A stretch of DNA of 10,573 bases from Phoronis ovalis (lineage: Eukaryota > Phoronida > Phoronidae), in the NCBI GenBank assembly GCA_028565635.1, contig JAOXYB010062290.1, forward strand, positions 1-10,573, given 5' to 3'. Position 1 is the stretch's first letter. Each line of letters begins with the position of its first letter. Both the position numbers and the translations under genes were made by a program. Below, piece after piece: positions 1 through 7,123 of this stretch. The notes below the pieces were generated by a model, which saw only the letters and a list, made by a program, of their open reading frames with translations, did not search any database and was not told the DNA's origin.

Positions 1-529
1 TGTACCAAATACGAAGATGATCTGACGAAAGCTGAAGCTGTTATAGCAACACAAAGAAAAGGTTACATACGACGCCGACGCCACCGCCACCGACGCCGCA
101 GACAGTACGGCTATATGCCCTTTCACTATTACATAGTGATGGGCATAAAAATGATTGCCCTTTCAAAAAAGGCAGTTTTTCACAAATATAAAATTATTGG
201 TAAATACAATACAATGTTTATATAGAATACTGTAGAAGGATGGTTATGCATTATATTTCACATATACATCATTATTCTACAGTTATTCACTTAATAATAC
301 AAAAACAGAAAATGCAAACAGCTGTTATTTCCCACATTGTTCAATTAATTGTCTCACATTTGGACATCATTCCTTCTTCGAAACTAATTCTAAGGTTCTT
401 TGGCACATGTAACTCATACTTCACCTTCAGTTTTGCTTAAATTTATATTTGAAATATCTAATAAGCATTGTTAATTACTATCAATACAAAAAAAAGAGGA
501 GTATTTAGCTTTTGGATAATTTAGATTAC
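1..529. other. STAG intron 4 (partial), with a GC-rich patch
   Basis: This is intron following the exon 4 donor, with no further STAG exon and no credible ORF. Most is AT-rich. Positions 69-110 are a GACGCC/ACCGCC-rich patch that stands out in base composition, followed at once by a hairpin (114-147). The patch and hairpin look like the edge of a dispersed repeat that starts left of the window. Confidence 0.6.
114..147. repeat. Imperfect palindrome (hairpin)
   Basis: TATGCCC (114-120) pairs with GGGCATA (141-147), and CACTAT (124-129) pairs with ATAGTG (133-138). This gives a near-continuous stem with a 3-base loop and a small asymmetry. Its position next to the GC-rich patch suggests the terminus of a small foldback or MITE-like element. 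Confidence 0.6.
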
Positions 530-703
530 CTCATCAAACTCTTCAGTCATTTTTCTAATAAGTTCAGCGTGCTCCAGACTTTCATACATTTGAGGGGTTA
601 TTTTGCCTCGACACCCAGAACACTGTATGAAGAACTGGATCAAGTTAAGTAGAGCAGTATCACGATCTTGTTTATACGTCTCTATCCAGTCATCAACAAC
701 AGT
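530..703 (-). CDS. STAG: STAG coding exon 4
   Basis: Its 58 residues run from [15 protein letters not shown] to KMTEEFDE. They match the start of the STAG helical domain, including the [10 protein letters not shown] motif that is almost invariant in animals. The acceptor is TTTAG and the donor is GAG|GTAATC, phase 0. In vertebrates the protein continues with a DSGDYP-type segment, which is not found between 1 and 529. Confidence 0.95.
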
Positions 704-2147
704 CTAAACCAGAGAAATGCAAATAAAACAATTTCATGAAAAATCAAATGCTAGAAAAACCTTTAAACAGCTGTGGAATTTGTTGCTACTGAAGGATAAA
801 TAGCTACATTGTAAATACCAACTTTACTGTATAATTTTGATACAGACTATATCTTGAAGTCTAAGGTATTATGTAAGTCTAGACCATTATTTAAATAAAG
901 ATTTTTCTTTCTTAAGAAAGGTCAATGCAGCAAATACAGATAAAGCAATGGGACTCTTTTATAATAATCCATGGTCACATACAGTGAAAGATAGTTTCAA
1001 ATGAAGTAACACAAAGATTACAAGTTTAATATGCTGTCTTTCCCAAAGTACGCAAACATGGCATTAATCCCAGCCACACAAATAAGTTATGTATCAGAAA
1101 CTTATACCTGCAAAGCAGCCTTGCCTGTCTTTACTACTTCAAACAGACTTCCTTCACCACTGTCAGCATCATCACGTCTTGCTCCTCGCCTAGTTGTGGT
1201 AGCAGGCTTTTCTGCAGGGACTTTTCTGGATTTCTTTGCTGGCTGCTAGCAATAACATAGAAAAAACAAACATATTTTGAAACACTTGTTTCCAGAATGT
1301 AATAAATACACATAAATCTGCACAGCAGAATTTTATGAAAAATCAAGAATAATAATTCAGTCAAAGCATTTATTGAATACCTGTAGATAATCTTAAAATT
1401 TTACATTTTTATTATACTTTAAAATAAATATGTGTACATTCTGCTTAACAGTACTTTTCAAAAGTCCTTAAAATACAGATGATGAGCTGAATAAGGCTGA
1501 CAACTTCTTTTGAAAAAATGCATAAATTCAAGAAAAGGGGGCATACAAATGATACATATTACACAGAGACTAACAAGAGTTTCAGTAAAAAAACTTTAGC
1601 TTACGGGTGCCTCCTCATTAGTCTTCTTAGCATGTCGCTTTCCCTTTGCTTTACCCCGTGTGACTCGTTCCTCAAAATCACTGTCATTTTCATTTTCAGG
1701 ACTGCAACCATGAATATTATAACAATGGCATTAACAATTTATCTGACTGATACCTTGCTAAAATAGTGTCATGTTGTGCTGGTTCCTTCCAATTAATTTT
1801 TTTTTAAATTATTCAGCAACTAGAGTCTTGCAAATATATTACCAGTGTCTGTCTGGCCTGTTTCTTACATTACCAGGTAAAAAGTATTACAGATGGCTGA
1901 TGATAGACTATAGTTAATCATCTAAGCAACTGTAGATAATAAATTGTATACAATAGAAATGACTTCTATAATTTCAAATGGTCAAACCAATTTATAATAG
2001 TATAGTTACTTACACAAATTCTGATGAAGGTTCTATAGGGTCGCTGGAATCTTGTGAAATGTCCATGTCCATAGATGGTCGTCTACCTGAAGACACATTA
2101 GCTTTAGCCACATCTTTAGCTTTACGAGAGGGACGTGCAGCAGGCAT
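530..2147 (-). CDS. STAG: Cohesin subunit SA (stromalin/STAG), N-terminal four coding exons, partial
   Basis: This gene encodes the HEAT-repeat subunit of cohesin, which binds the RAD21 kleisin and helps load and hold the ring on chromatin in the nucleus. Four exons read 2147-2014, 1701-1605, 1245-1108 and 703-530; phases are 2, 0 and 0, and the joined frame is open for 181 residues. The last two exons carry the family signature: [14 protein letters not shown] at about residues 109-123, then [24 protein letters not shown] and [12 protein letters not shown] up to residue 181. These match animal STAG1/STAG2 nearly residue for residue. The first ~105 residues are charged and low complexity and do not resemble vertebrate N-termini. 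The ATG at 2147 is the first after an in-frame TAG at 2156-2154. The protein is normally around 1,200 residues, so most of the gene lies left of the window. Whether it is STAG1- or STAG2-like cannot be decided, and invertebrates often have a single copy. Confidence 0.95.
1108..1245 (-). CDS. STAG: STAG coding exon 3
   Basis: It encodes 46 residues in phase 0 at both ends. The first half is basic and low complexity; the second half, ending [14 protein letters not shown], aligns with the conserved LFEVVK.GK.A.Q segment of STAG proteins. The donor is CAG|GTATAAG. The acceptor is a tandem TAGCAG, so the exon can start at 1245 or 1242, adding or dropping one glutamine. Confidence 0.93.
1243..1248 (-). 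promoter_or_regulatory. Tandem NAGNAG splice acceptor of STAG exon 3
   Basis: The minus strand reads TAGCAG just after a T-rich tract. Splicing after TAG gives exon 1245-1108 (extra Gln); splicing after CAG gives 1242-1108. Both keep phase 0. NAGNAG acceptors are a known source of single-residue isoforms, but use of both here is only inferred. Confidence 0.5.
1605..1701 (-). CDS. STAG: STAG coding exon 2
   Basis: The exon is bounded by a TTGCAG acceptor and a GTAAGC donor. It completes the split valine codon and adds 32 residues: an acidic patch ([10 protein letters not shown]) followed by a lysine/arginine-rich patch ([12 protein letters not shown]) that could serve as a nuclear localisation or DNA-contact segment. 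No domain is recognisable. The exon is supported by exact phase agreement on both sides (2 in, 0 out) and by the open joined frame, rather than by homology. Confidence 0.8.
2014..2147 (-). CDS. STAG: STAG coding exon 1 (start codon exon)
   Basis: It encodes 44 residues starting [13 protein letters not shown], with an acidic and serine-rich second half ([15 protein letters not shown]). The donor is GT|GTAAGT, a near-perfect consensus, leaving a phase 2 intron. An AG at 2161-2160 (minus-strand TTGTAG) could be the acceptor of an intron in the 5' UTR, which would place the transcription start well upstream. That acceptor is unproven. Confidence 0.85.
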
Positions 2148-2159
2148 AGCTAACTAGTG

Positions 2160-2960
2160 CTACAACAGCACAGGCAATAGAACGGTGAAACCATATACCA
2201 AAACAGAAGACAGCATAAATGACCACACCAATAAATGAGCTTTCCGACAACATGAAAAGCGATGCATGGTAAAATACAAGCATGAAAGTAACACAGGCGT
2301 GCCAGGTATGTTTTGCATAGTGAATTAACTTCAGCAGAAAACTTGAAATACATGTATAAAAATGAAAAGAATGCAGAACACATATATGAATTATGATAAT
2401 CTACAATACATAATGTAACAGTAATCTTTACTGAGAACAGTTTGCATAGTTAAATTTTAATAATCAGGGATTTTTCTGACCTTTGAGAAATTTTGGGAAT
2501 AATGAATTTTAAAGCCCTAGTATGAGGTGTAATGCATTTGACATGGAGTGGAATCATGCCAGAAACATCCCTGATAACATACAAAAATCCATGCATAATC
2601 ATGGGATAAAATTGCACAAGGAAAAACTTGTGTAACAGTACATGTCTAGTTGTAGTCCTGAATACATAGTCTGCCTACGGAATGGTCCCCTTAATGTTAA
2701 ATACAGTTGAAGTTTTTCAAAGGGGCTATCCAGAAAAAGGTCAATATCTCTTGATTAACACAATGAGATGAGTCATTTTGAAGTACTAAAAAACTTCAGC
2801 AAGTTCTGATAGTTCTTTGCTATCTGGAAGTGCCTGCCCACTTACATATTTATGATTAGAAATACCATTTAATGATGCGTGACCATTATTATACAATAAG
2901 TTCAGCCTACATGAGATCTAGTAAAAAAAACATGCAATATTAGGGTCATGTAATAATGAT
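2160..2960. other. Non-coding stretch upstream of STAG exon 1
   Basis: It is AT-rich with no ORF that looks like a protein on either strand and no clear repeat structure. If the acceptor at 2161-2160 is used, this is 5' UTR intron of STAG; otherwise it is upstream intergenic sequence. Confidence 0.5.
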
Positions 2961-2964
2961 GTAT

Positions 2965-3140
2965 CCAGAACTAGTCTGGCTGCAGTGAGTTGCTGCAGAG
3001 CTGTATGGTAATGGCCCTTTACGTGTTTCAACTCAAATTTTTTTTGTTTAAATGTTTACATTGTTCTAGTGCCGCCATAGTAAGGGCATGTACCAGGACT
3101 AGTCTGACTGTAGTAATTTGCCTGGATCGTAGCAAGACTA
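2965..3140 (+). repeat. Pair of degenerate direct repeats
   Basis: A segment at about 2965-2995 (CCAGAACTAGTCTGGCTGCA) returns about 127 bases later at about 3092-3122 (CCAGGACTAGTCTGACTGTA), with roughly 80 percent identity over 30 bases by eye. Weaker similarity continues to the right. It looks like an old tandem duplication of a ~125-bp unit. No coding is evident. Confidence 0.55.
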
Positions 3141-3244
3141 ACATTACAACTGTCTTATATCGGCTTGTCTGTAGGGTCAAGGATTTCTACTCTCTTGGAA
3201 CTGTCGAACTTTTACACATGCGCAATAGCATATCCATTCAATAA

Positions 3245-3440
3245 ATGATGGACCTTTAAGAATGTTTTATTTATGCTGATTTATTGTGCAGCTTTGACAA
3301 AAGTCCACTAAATGTTATGGTATAAGAAATGGAAGAGTCGATCGACGGATAGACAGAAGCAAAATTTCCTGTGGAATTTATTTATTTAATCAAGCTAGTA
3401 AGTGTGTTCGAAGTTCGACCGGTCTGAGATATGAGAGAAT
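3245..3440. other. Unassigned AT-rich non-coding sequence
   Basis: No ORF, repeat or motif here is strong enough to name. A TTCGAAGTTCGACC stretch at about 3408-3421 superficially resembles a tRNA/SINE B box, but no A box or tRNA fold was found. Confidence 0.4.
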
Positions 3441-3441
3441 G

Positions 3442-3486
3442 ATGACCCTACAAATAAGTTCTTCATAGTAGTTTTAGTAGGGTCAT
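3442..3486. repeat. 10-bp perfect inverted repeat
   Basis: ATGACCCTAC (3442-3451) and GTAGGGTCAT (3477-3486) are exact reverse complements separated by 25 bases. The right arm is one of several TAGGGTCA copies in the region (2941-2948, 3172-3179, 3478-3485, 4502-4509). The core GGGTCA resembles a nuclear-receptor half-site, but a transposon origin is equally possible. Confidence 0.55.
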
Positions 3487-3674
3487 GACTCATGTATTCA
3501 TGGACCAGTAAGTGATCAATACTACAATAGATAAAATACAAGAATGCAGAATACGAAGCAGACCTTCAGATTAATCATATACAAATTAACACTATAATAA
3601 AGCACAAATGATTTCGTTTTCAAAATATCAAGCATTTGCGAGCAACAAAATCAAATTTTCTCCTGCTGCAATTA

Positions 3675-3728
3675 CTGTAAACTAGGATATATAAAACTCT
3701 AAGAGTTTTATATATCCTAGCTGTAAAC
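3675..3728. repeat. 39-bp perfect palindrome with flanking direct repeats
   Basis: Arms 3682-3700 and 3702-3720 are perfect 19-base reverse complements around a single A. CTGTAAAC occurs on each side, at 3675-3682 (last base shared with the palindrome) and at 3721-3728, so at least 7 bases form a clean flanking direct repeat. This is the layout of a tiny foldback insertion with a target-site duplication. Each arm also contains a TATATAAAA string, so TATA-like boxes face both ways. The perfect pairing implies recent origin or constraint. Confidence 0.8.
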
Positions 3729-3748
3729 AAACAAGGATTATTAATTAC

Positions 3749-4260
3749 TGCCATCTTGCCGATCTTGGAGCCGGTTGCCGTTTTTGATTCTACAATTTCG
3801 AAATAGAAATATCAAAAAATTCCCTACTTAAAGTGGGCTTTGTCATATTATCTAGTATCTCGCGTATTTACACCACCTACCTGCTAAAATAAAATAGTGA
3901 TTCGTTCCAAAAACCACAATTTTAAGCAAAATCTAGTCTTTGCAGAAAATATAGGTCAAAATCAAAGGAACATTGGCGGGAACAAAGCAACTAATATGTT
4001 TTGTAGGGGGGTCTTGAAGCAATGATTAACAAAACGTGATCATACGCTTTTTGTGCATCCAAAAGACAATTAACTTAAAATTAAAATAGTGCTACCTATT
4101 TGTGTTTCTTACACTAGAAAAAGAATATGTTGTGCGCTAATACATTGGTTACAAAAATTGTTCAGTTTCCGTCATTTCCCCCAAATAACATTTCACTTGT
4201 ACTTTCCGGAAGTCGTATTACCTCTATTTCGATTTGACGCGCTTTTTAAATAGTAAATGT
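3749..4260. promoter_or_regulatory. Candidate promoter zone (YY1-, E2F-, ETS-like sites)
   Basis: On the minus strand CAAGATGGCA (3758-3749) fits the YY1 core, in the orientation usual just downstream of transcription starts. TTGGCGGGAA (3973-3982) fits the E2F consensus. CCGGAAGT (4206-4213) fits ETS factors. GACGCGC follows near 4236. These motifs are rare in such AT-rich DNA and are typical of cell-cycle and housekeeping promoters. I infer a start region for STAG, possibly shared with CDC20. Only the motif matches are seen; factor use in this species is unknown. Confidence 0.35.
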
Positions 4261-4264
4261 TGGT

Positions 4265-4596
4265 AAATGTGTCAAAGAAGGCAGACCAGAAAAATTGGAT
4301 TTCTAGGTAGGAACAGGACAAAGCTTATTAAGTTTGGTATTGACCTCTATATTTACGTTCCTTATTCTGTTTCAGCCTTTACAGATGAAAAGTTGTAGAC
4401 TCTTTATGAAATTATGTTATTGGATTTAGACTGCGTTCAACTTTCTGCAAGTTCAATGCTGTTTTTTTCCAGCTCTAATCCTGGTTACTAGTACTATATC
4501 GTAGGGTCATGAAGCCCGTTTTTAGTCGTTGTCCCTCTTGCACGTTCGATAGCTCATACTCATTGAGTCTACAGCCCATATAATCCCATAGGCCTA
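4265..4596. other. Unassigned intergenic sequence left of the nested transposon
   Basis: No ORF or RNA gene is seen. It contains one copy of TAGGGTCATGA (4502-4512) and a moderately GC-richer stretch to 4596. It ends at the CCATATTCC repeat that borders the outer transposon. Confidence 0.4.
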
Positions 4597-4748
4597 CCAT
4601 ATTCCCGGGGGAGGGCAGTCAATATGAAAGTGGGTACCCACGTTCCAACATGGGCCATGGCTTTTAAAAAATGCCCCTAAGGCCTAACGAAGTGAAATTC
4701 TGCAAAAAATACACCCCTAAGAAAGTGAGTTTTTTTAAAAATACACCC

Positions 4749-5771
4749 TTAACCGGCTTACCCATTCACTGCCGAATTTCCAAATTTGTTGTCACTCTCA
4801 GTGCCGAATTTCCCGGAGAGAATCCCTGGAATTAGACACCCTATTTATAATTGAAAATATAGATAGGAAAATGTGCTCAAATCTATTTATAATGTACATA
4901 AAAGTTGTTAGTAATGATACAAACTTTCAAAATAAAATTGTTAAAAAAGTGACGGGTCATCGAAATAGTCCATGGCGTAACGATTAGTCTCATCCCTCAT
5001 TACCTCAAACACCTGTATGGGGTAAAACTTCATAAAAAGTCTACTGGTTTGCAGTTTGTAAAATCACCAATAGGCCCAGGGGTTTCAGAATATGCAGGAC
5101 ACCACAATGGGACTTGAACAAGGTTATTCCAGCGCAAGTCTCTGGGGTTCACACCAACATCAACAGCAGCATCTGGTTGTCTAGCTTGCCCCCCTGGCCC
5201 TGCCCCTTCCACGGCCTCTCCCCCTACTTCTGGCCCTGCCAGCATCAGCACCACCAGCTGCACCCTGCTGGGCAGCATCAATGTCACTGTCACTGGATTG
5301 TTGCTCTTCACCGGAATTATCTGATATGTTCCCTGGCATTTGGGTATCACCATCCCTTTCACCATCTGACCCCCCACTACTATGTATATCATCATGTACA
5401 TTGGGCATAGGGTCATAGTCATCATCAGAATCTGAGTGAAAATCACTTATTTCCTCCTCAGAATCGCTATCAGCAATGATAGCCACAGCTTCATCAAGAC
5501 ATATTTTCTTTCTACTTGCCATTCTGACGTCACAACTGGAAAGAATGCACTTTCACTCAAAAAAATGCAGCTAAACTTGTACAGCAACATACATCAAACA
5601 GAGCTGCAGATGATGGCCTTGCCCTTCATCTACATGGCTATGTTAGTTAAAAACGTATGGGGAGACATCTCGTGGTTGTAGAGCGAACTGAACATTGAGT
5701 ACATCTTTGGCGGCAATCCCGGCCTACGGCAGTGACCCACACAGTCCCGCCTACGGCAGTGAAAAGGTTAA
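4749..5771. mobile_element. Non-autonomous piggyBac element with TTAA ends
   Basis: The element is bounded by TTAA at 4749-4752 and 5768-5771, the invariant piggyBac target. The left tip reads TTAACCGGCTTACCC then TTCACTGCCG; the right tip, reverse-complemented, reads TTAACCTTTTCACTGCCG. Each end has a second copy of the CACTGCCG motif: left at 4767 and 4799 (second copy CAGTGCCG), right as CCTACGGCAGTG at 5723-5734 and 5750-5761. It carries a minus-strand transposase remnant covering only the N-terminal third. Removing the element and one TTAA gives CACCC-TTAA-GGAAGTGA, which matches the neighbouring outer repeat unit CACCCCTAAGAAAGTGA, so the insertion site is convincingly identified. At ~1.0 kb it is far below the ~2-3 kb of autonomous copies. 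Confidence 0.88.
4941..5522 (-). pseudogene. piggyBac transposase N-terminal remnant, frameshifted and truncated
   Basis: The start at 5522 (MASRKKICLDEAVA) is followed by the acidic, serine-rich N-terminus common in piggyBac-derived proteins (DSDSEEEISDFHSDSDD), then an Arg/Gly run, stopping at 5183-5181. The frame resumes after a shift in the six-base G run (about 5188-5193) as a segment with WNNLVQVPLW and TPGPIGDFTNCKPVDF. A second shift in the T5 tract at 5034-5038 leads to MKFYPIQVFEVMRDETNRYA, the family's conserved DETNRYA motif at the start of the DDE_Tnp_1_7 domain. It ends at TAA 4943-4941. The catalytic aspartates and C-terminal cysteine-rich domain are absent, so no transposition activity is possible. 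The two homopolymer shifts could be sequencing errors, but the truncation is not. Confidence 0.85.
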
Positions 5772-5995
5772 GGAAGTGACTTTTGGGAAAAAACACCCGT
5801 AACGAAGTGTTACACCTCCAAAAAAAACACCCCTTTTCGTGATTTTAGCCATAAAACAGATCCTAAGTCGTAATCGCTCAAAAAAAACATACCCTTTCAC
5901 GCAAAATTTTGTTGGAACATGCGTACCCACTTTCATTTTGTCTCCCCCCTGGACCCATATTCCGTTCGTAATTTTTCAAATCAGGTACTAACTAG

Positions 5996-6340
5996 TGTTG
6001 GACCTTCTCAATAAGTTTTCTATCCTACATGTTTCTTGGAAACTATGCCGTAATCGCGTATTCTGTGAGGAAGCACCAATGCTATATACAATGATTTCAT
6101 AGATTCTTTGTCCAAATAAGTAAATGATATGCGTATCATTCTCAGAATAACATTAGCCTTGTTAACCTGTAACTCAGGGTGTTTTGAGAATTTAAGCTCT
6201 GGACTAATGTTTACTCCAAGGTCTTTCTCTAATATTGTGTTTGCCAATGTTACTGTCTTTTCCTTCGCTGTCCATTGTGTCCACAACTTTCGAAGATTTT
6301 CCACTGAAAATTTTTCTTCCAAGGCTCAACTGGAGTACTA
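5996..6340 (-). pseudogene. Non-LTR retrotransposon reverse transcriptase, C-terminal fragment
   Basis: The minus strand encodes TLANTILEKDLGVNISPELK, then FTYLDKESMKSLYIALVLPH, which follow the family pattern EKDLGV...LKF..H...KAN..LG.I.R.F..LD......LYKALVRPHLEYG in the region after the RT palm. After shifts near 6050 and 6030, KLIEKVQH (down to about 5998) matches the usual LIEKVQ.R motif, so homology runs on through three frames. Upstream to about 6340 the similarity fades (WKIF...). The palm with the catalytic YADD-type motif is missing. It likely belongs to the same LINE copy as the endonuclease and PHD pieces to its right. Clade (CR1/jockey group) is a guess. Confidence 0.8.
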
Positions 6341-6700
6341 GACACCAAAAAAAATGTTTTTTCAGATCAAACTCTGAGCCTGATGCAGGCACTAATTCAG
6401 GGTATCATATACCCAGGTTTGGTACCTACTGGGATAAACCCTCTGATTCCCCGATTCACCAATAAATAAAGGGTCAATTCACCATTCAGCGTTCCAGCTT
6501 GTAATTTATGTCTCTTGTCTAACGGTTCTGTGTCATGTATTTCCATGATCACAAAAGCTCAGTTTTTCATTAGCACCTAGCTGGGTTTTTTTTTTTTAAT
6601 GACAACTGGTAGAGGTTCAGATAGTTTAGTATATCCCATAAGCTGAAAAAAAAGTTGATCTTGTCTTGTCTGTATACTTTGTGAAGTAATATTTACACTA
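6341..6700 (-). other. Unassigned stretch inside the LINE remnant
   Basis: It lies between the endonuclease and RT pieces, where an intact LINE would have more than 1.5 kb of coding sequence. No conserved RT motif was found on either strand. It has a T12 tract at 6586-6597. Either the palm-encoding part was deleted and replaced, or this is another inserted repeat. Confidence 0.4.
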
Positions 6701-6702
6701 CA

Positions 6703-7084
6703 TCACACACCAGAGTCCACTGTGGTGTACTTCGAGTATTCTTCATCAACAACCACACACTGTTTACGCTTTGTAAAAAGGTGCTGTATCCATTTTAAAG
6801 TCCACCTCTTATTCCGTAAAAATCTAGTTTCACAGTTAACCTTATTCATAGTTTGTAATTCAGTTGCTGTAAGTGACTCATGGACACAGATAAAAAACCC
6901 ACCTCCCATTATGGTTCTATCTTTGCGAAAGTCTTGTAATTTGGAGGGAAAACTTTGTTGGAGTGGATAGTATCATCCAGTTTTGACTCTGTTCCTATCA
7001 CAATATTGGGTTGAACTGATTCATAAACTCTGGTGCTTTGCCTTTGATGCTGTTACAGTTAACTATGGCAATATTAATTTGACG
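6703..7084 (-). pseudogene. Non-LTR retrotransposon AP-type endonuclease, N-terminal part, frameshifted
   Basis: Three successive frames rebuild the start of an exonuclease-endonuclease-phosphatase domain: INIAIVNCNSIKGKAPEF (from about 7079), NIVIGTESKLDD then FPPNYKTF, and FRKDRTIMGGGFFICVHESL down to 6703. The Asn of VNCNS and the Glu of GTES correspond to the metal-binding Asn and Glu of the family, and RKDR..GGG is a typical LINE endonuclease motif. The C-terminal half with the SDH motif is absent. The domain nicks target DNA to prime reverse transcription in live elements; this copy cannot be functional. Confidence 0.85.
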
Positions 7085-7123
7085 TTTTTGTTTTTTGATT
7101 TTGGAATTGATGAGGATGCAAAG

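Larger units (their letters stand above)
4597..5963. mobile_element. Outer inverted-repeat element interrupted by piggyBac
   Basis: The left end (GGGGGAGGGCAG, then ATGAAAGTGGGTACCCACG and TTCCAACA, about 4606-4651) is mirrored at the right end, whose reverse complement (5954 leftward) reads GGGGGGAGAC, ATGAAAGTGGGTACGCATG, TTCCAACA. Between the arms lie degenerate units of about 32 bp with an A-tract, CACCC, TAA and GAAGTGA. A-tracts begin near 4666, 4704, 4736, 5788, 5819 and 5879. The 9-base CCATATTCC at 4597-4605 and 5955-5963 may be its target-site duplication. No transposase belongs to this outer element, so it is non-autonomous and its superfamily is unknown. Confidence 0.7.

Noticed and set aside
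1518-1766. 82-codon plus-strand ORF with a signal-like hydrophobic stretch
   Set aside because: It overlaps STAG exon 2 in antisense plus intron sequence; the apparent hydrophobic segment is the complement of the charged exon.
2990-3244. 84-codon plus-strand ORF with several cysteines
   Set aside because: It lies across the degenerate duplicated segment, has no family resemblance and no splice or start support, so it fits a chance frame.
3408-3421. tRNA/SINE B-box-like TTCGAAGTTCGACC
   Set aside because: No matching A box, acceptor stem or oligo-A tail was found at the expected distance.
3675-3728. Rho-independent terminator
   Set aside because: The palindrome is AT-rich with no GC stem or following U tract, and the genome is eukaryotic.
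5114-5410. 98-codon plus-strand ORF
   Set aside because: It is the antisense of the piggyBac transposase remnant. Its His/Pro-rich composition comes from the acidic and Arg/Gly-coding opposite strand.
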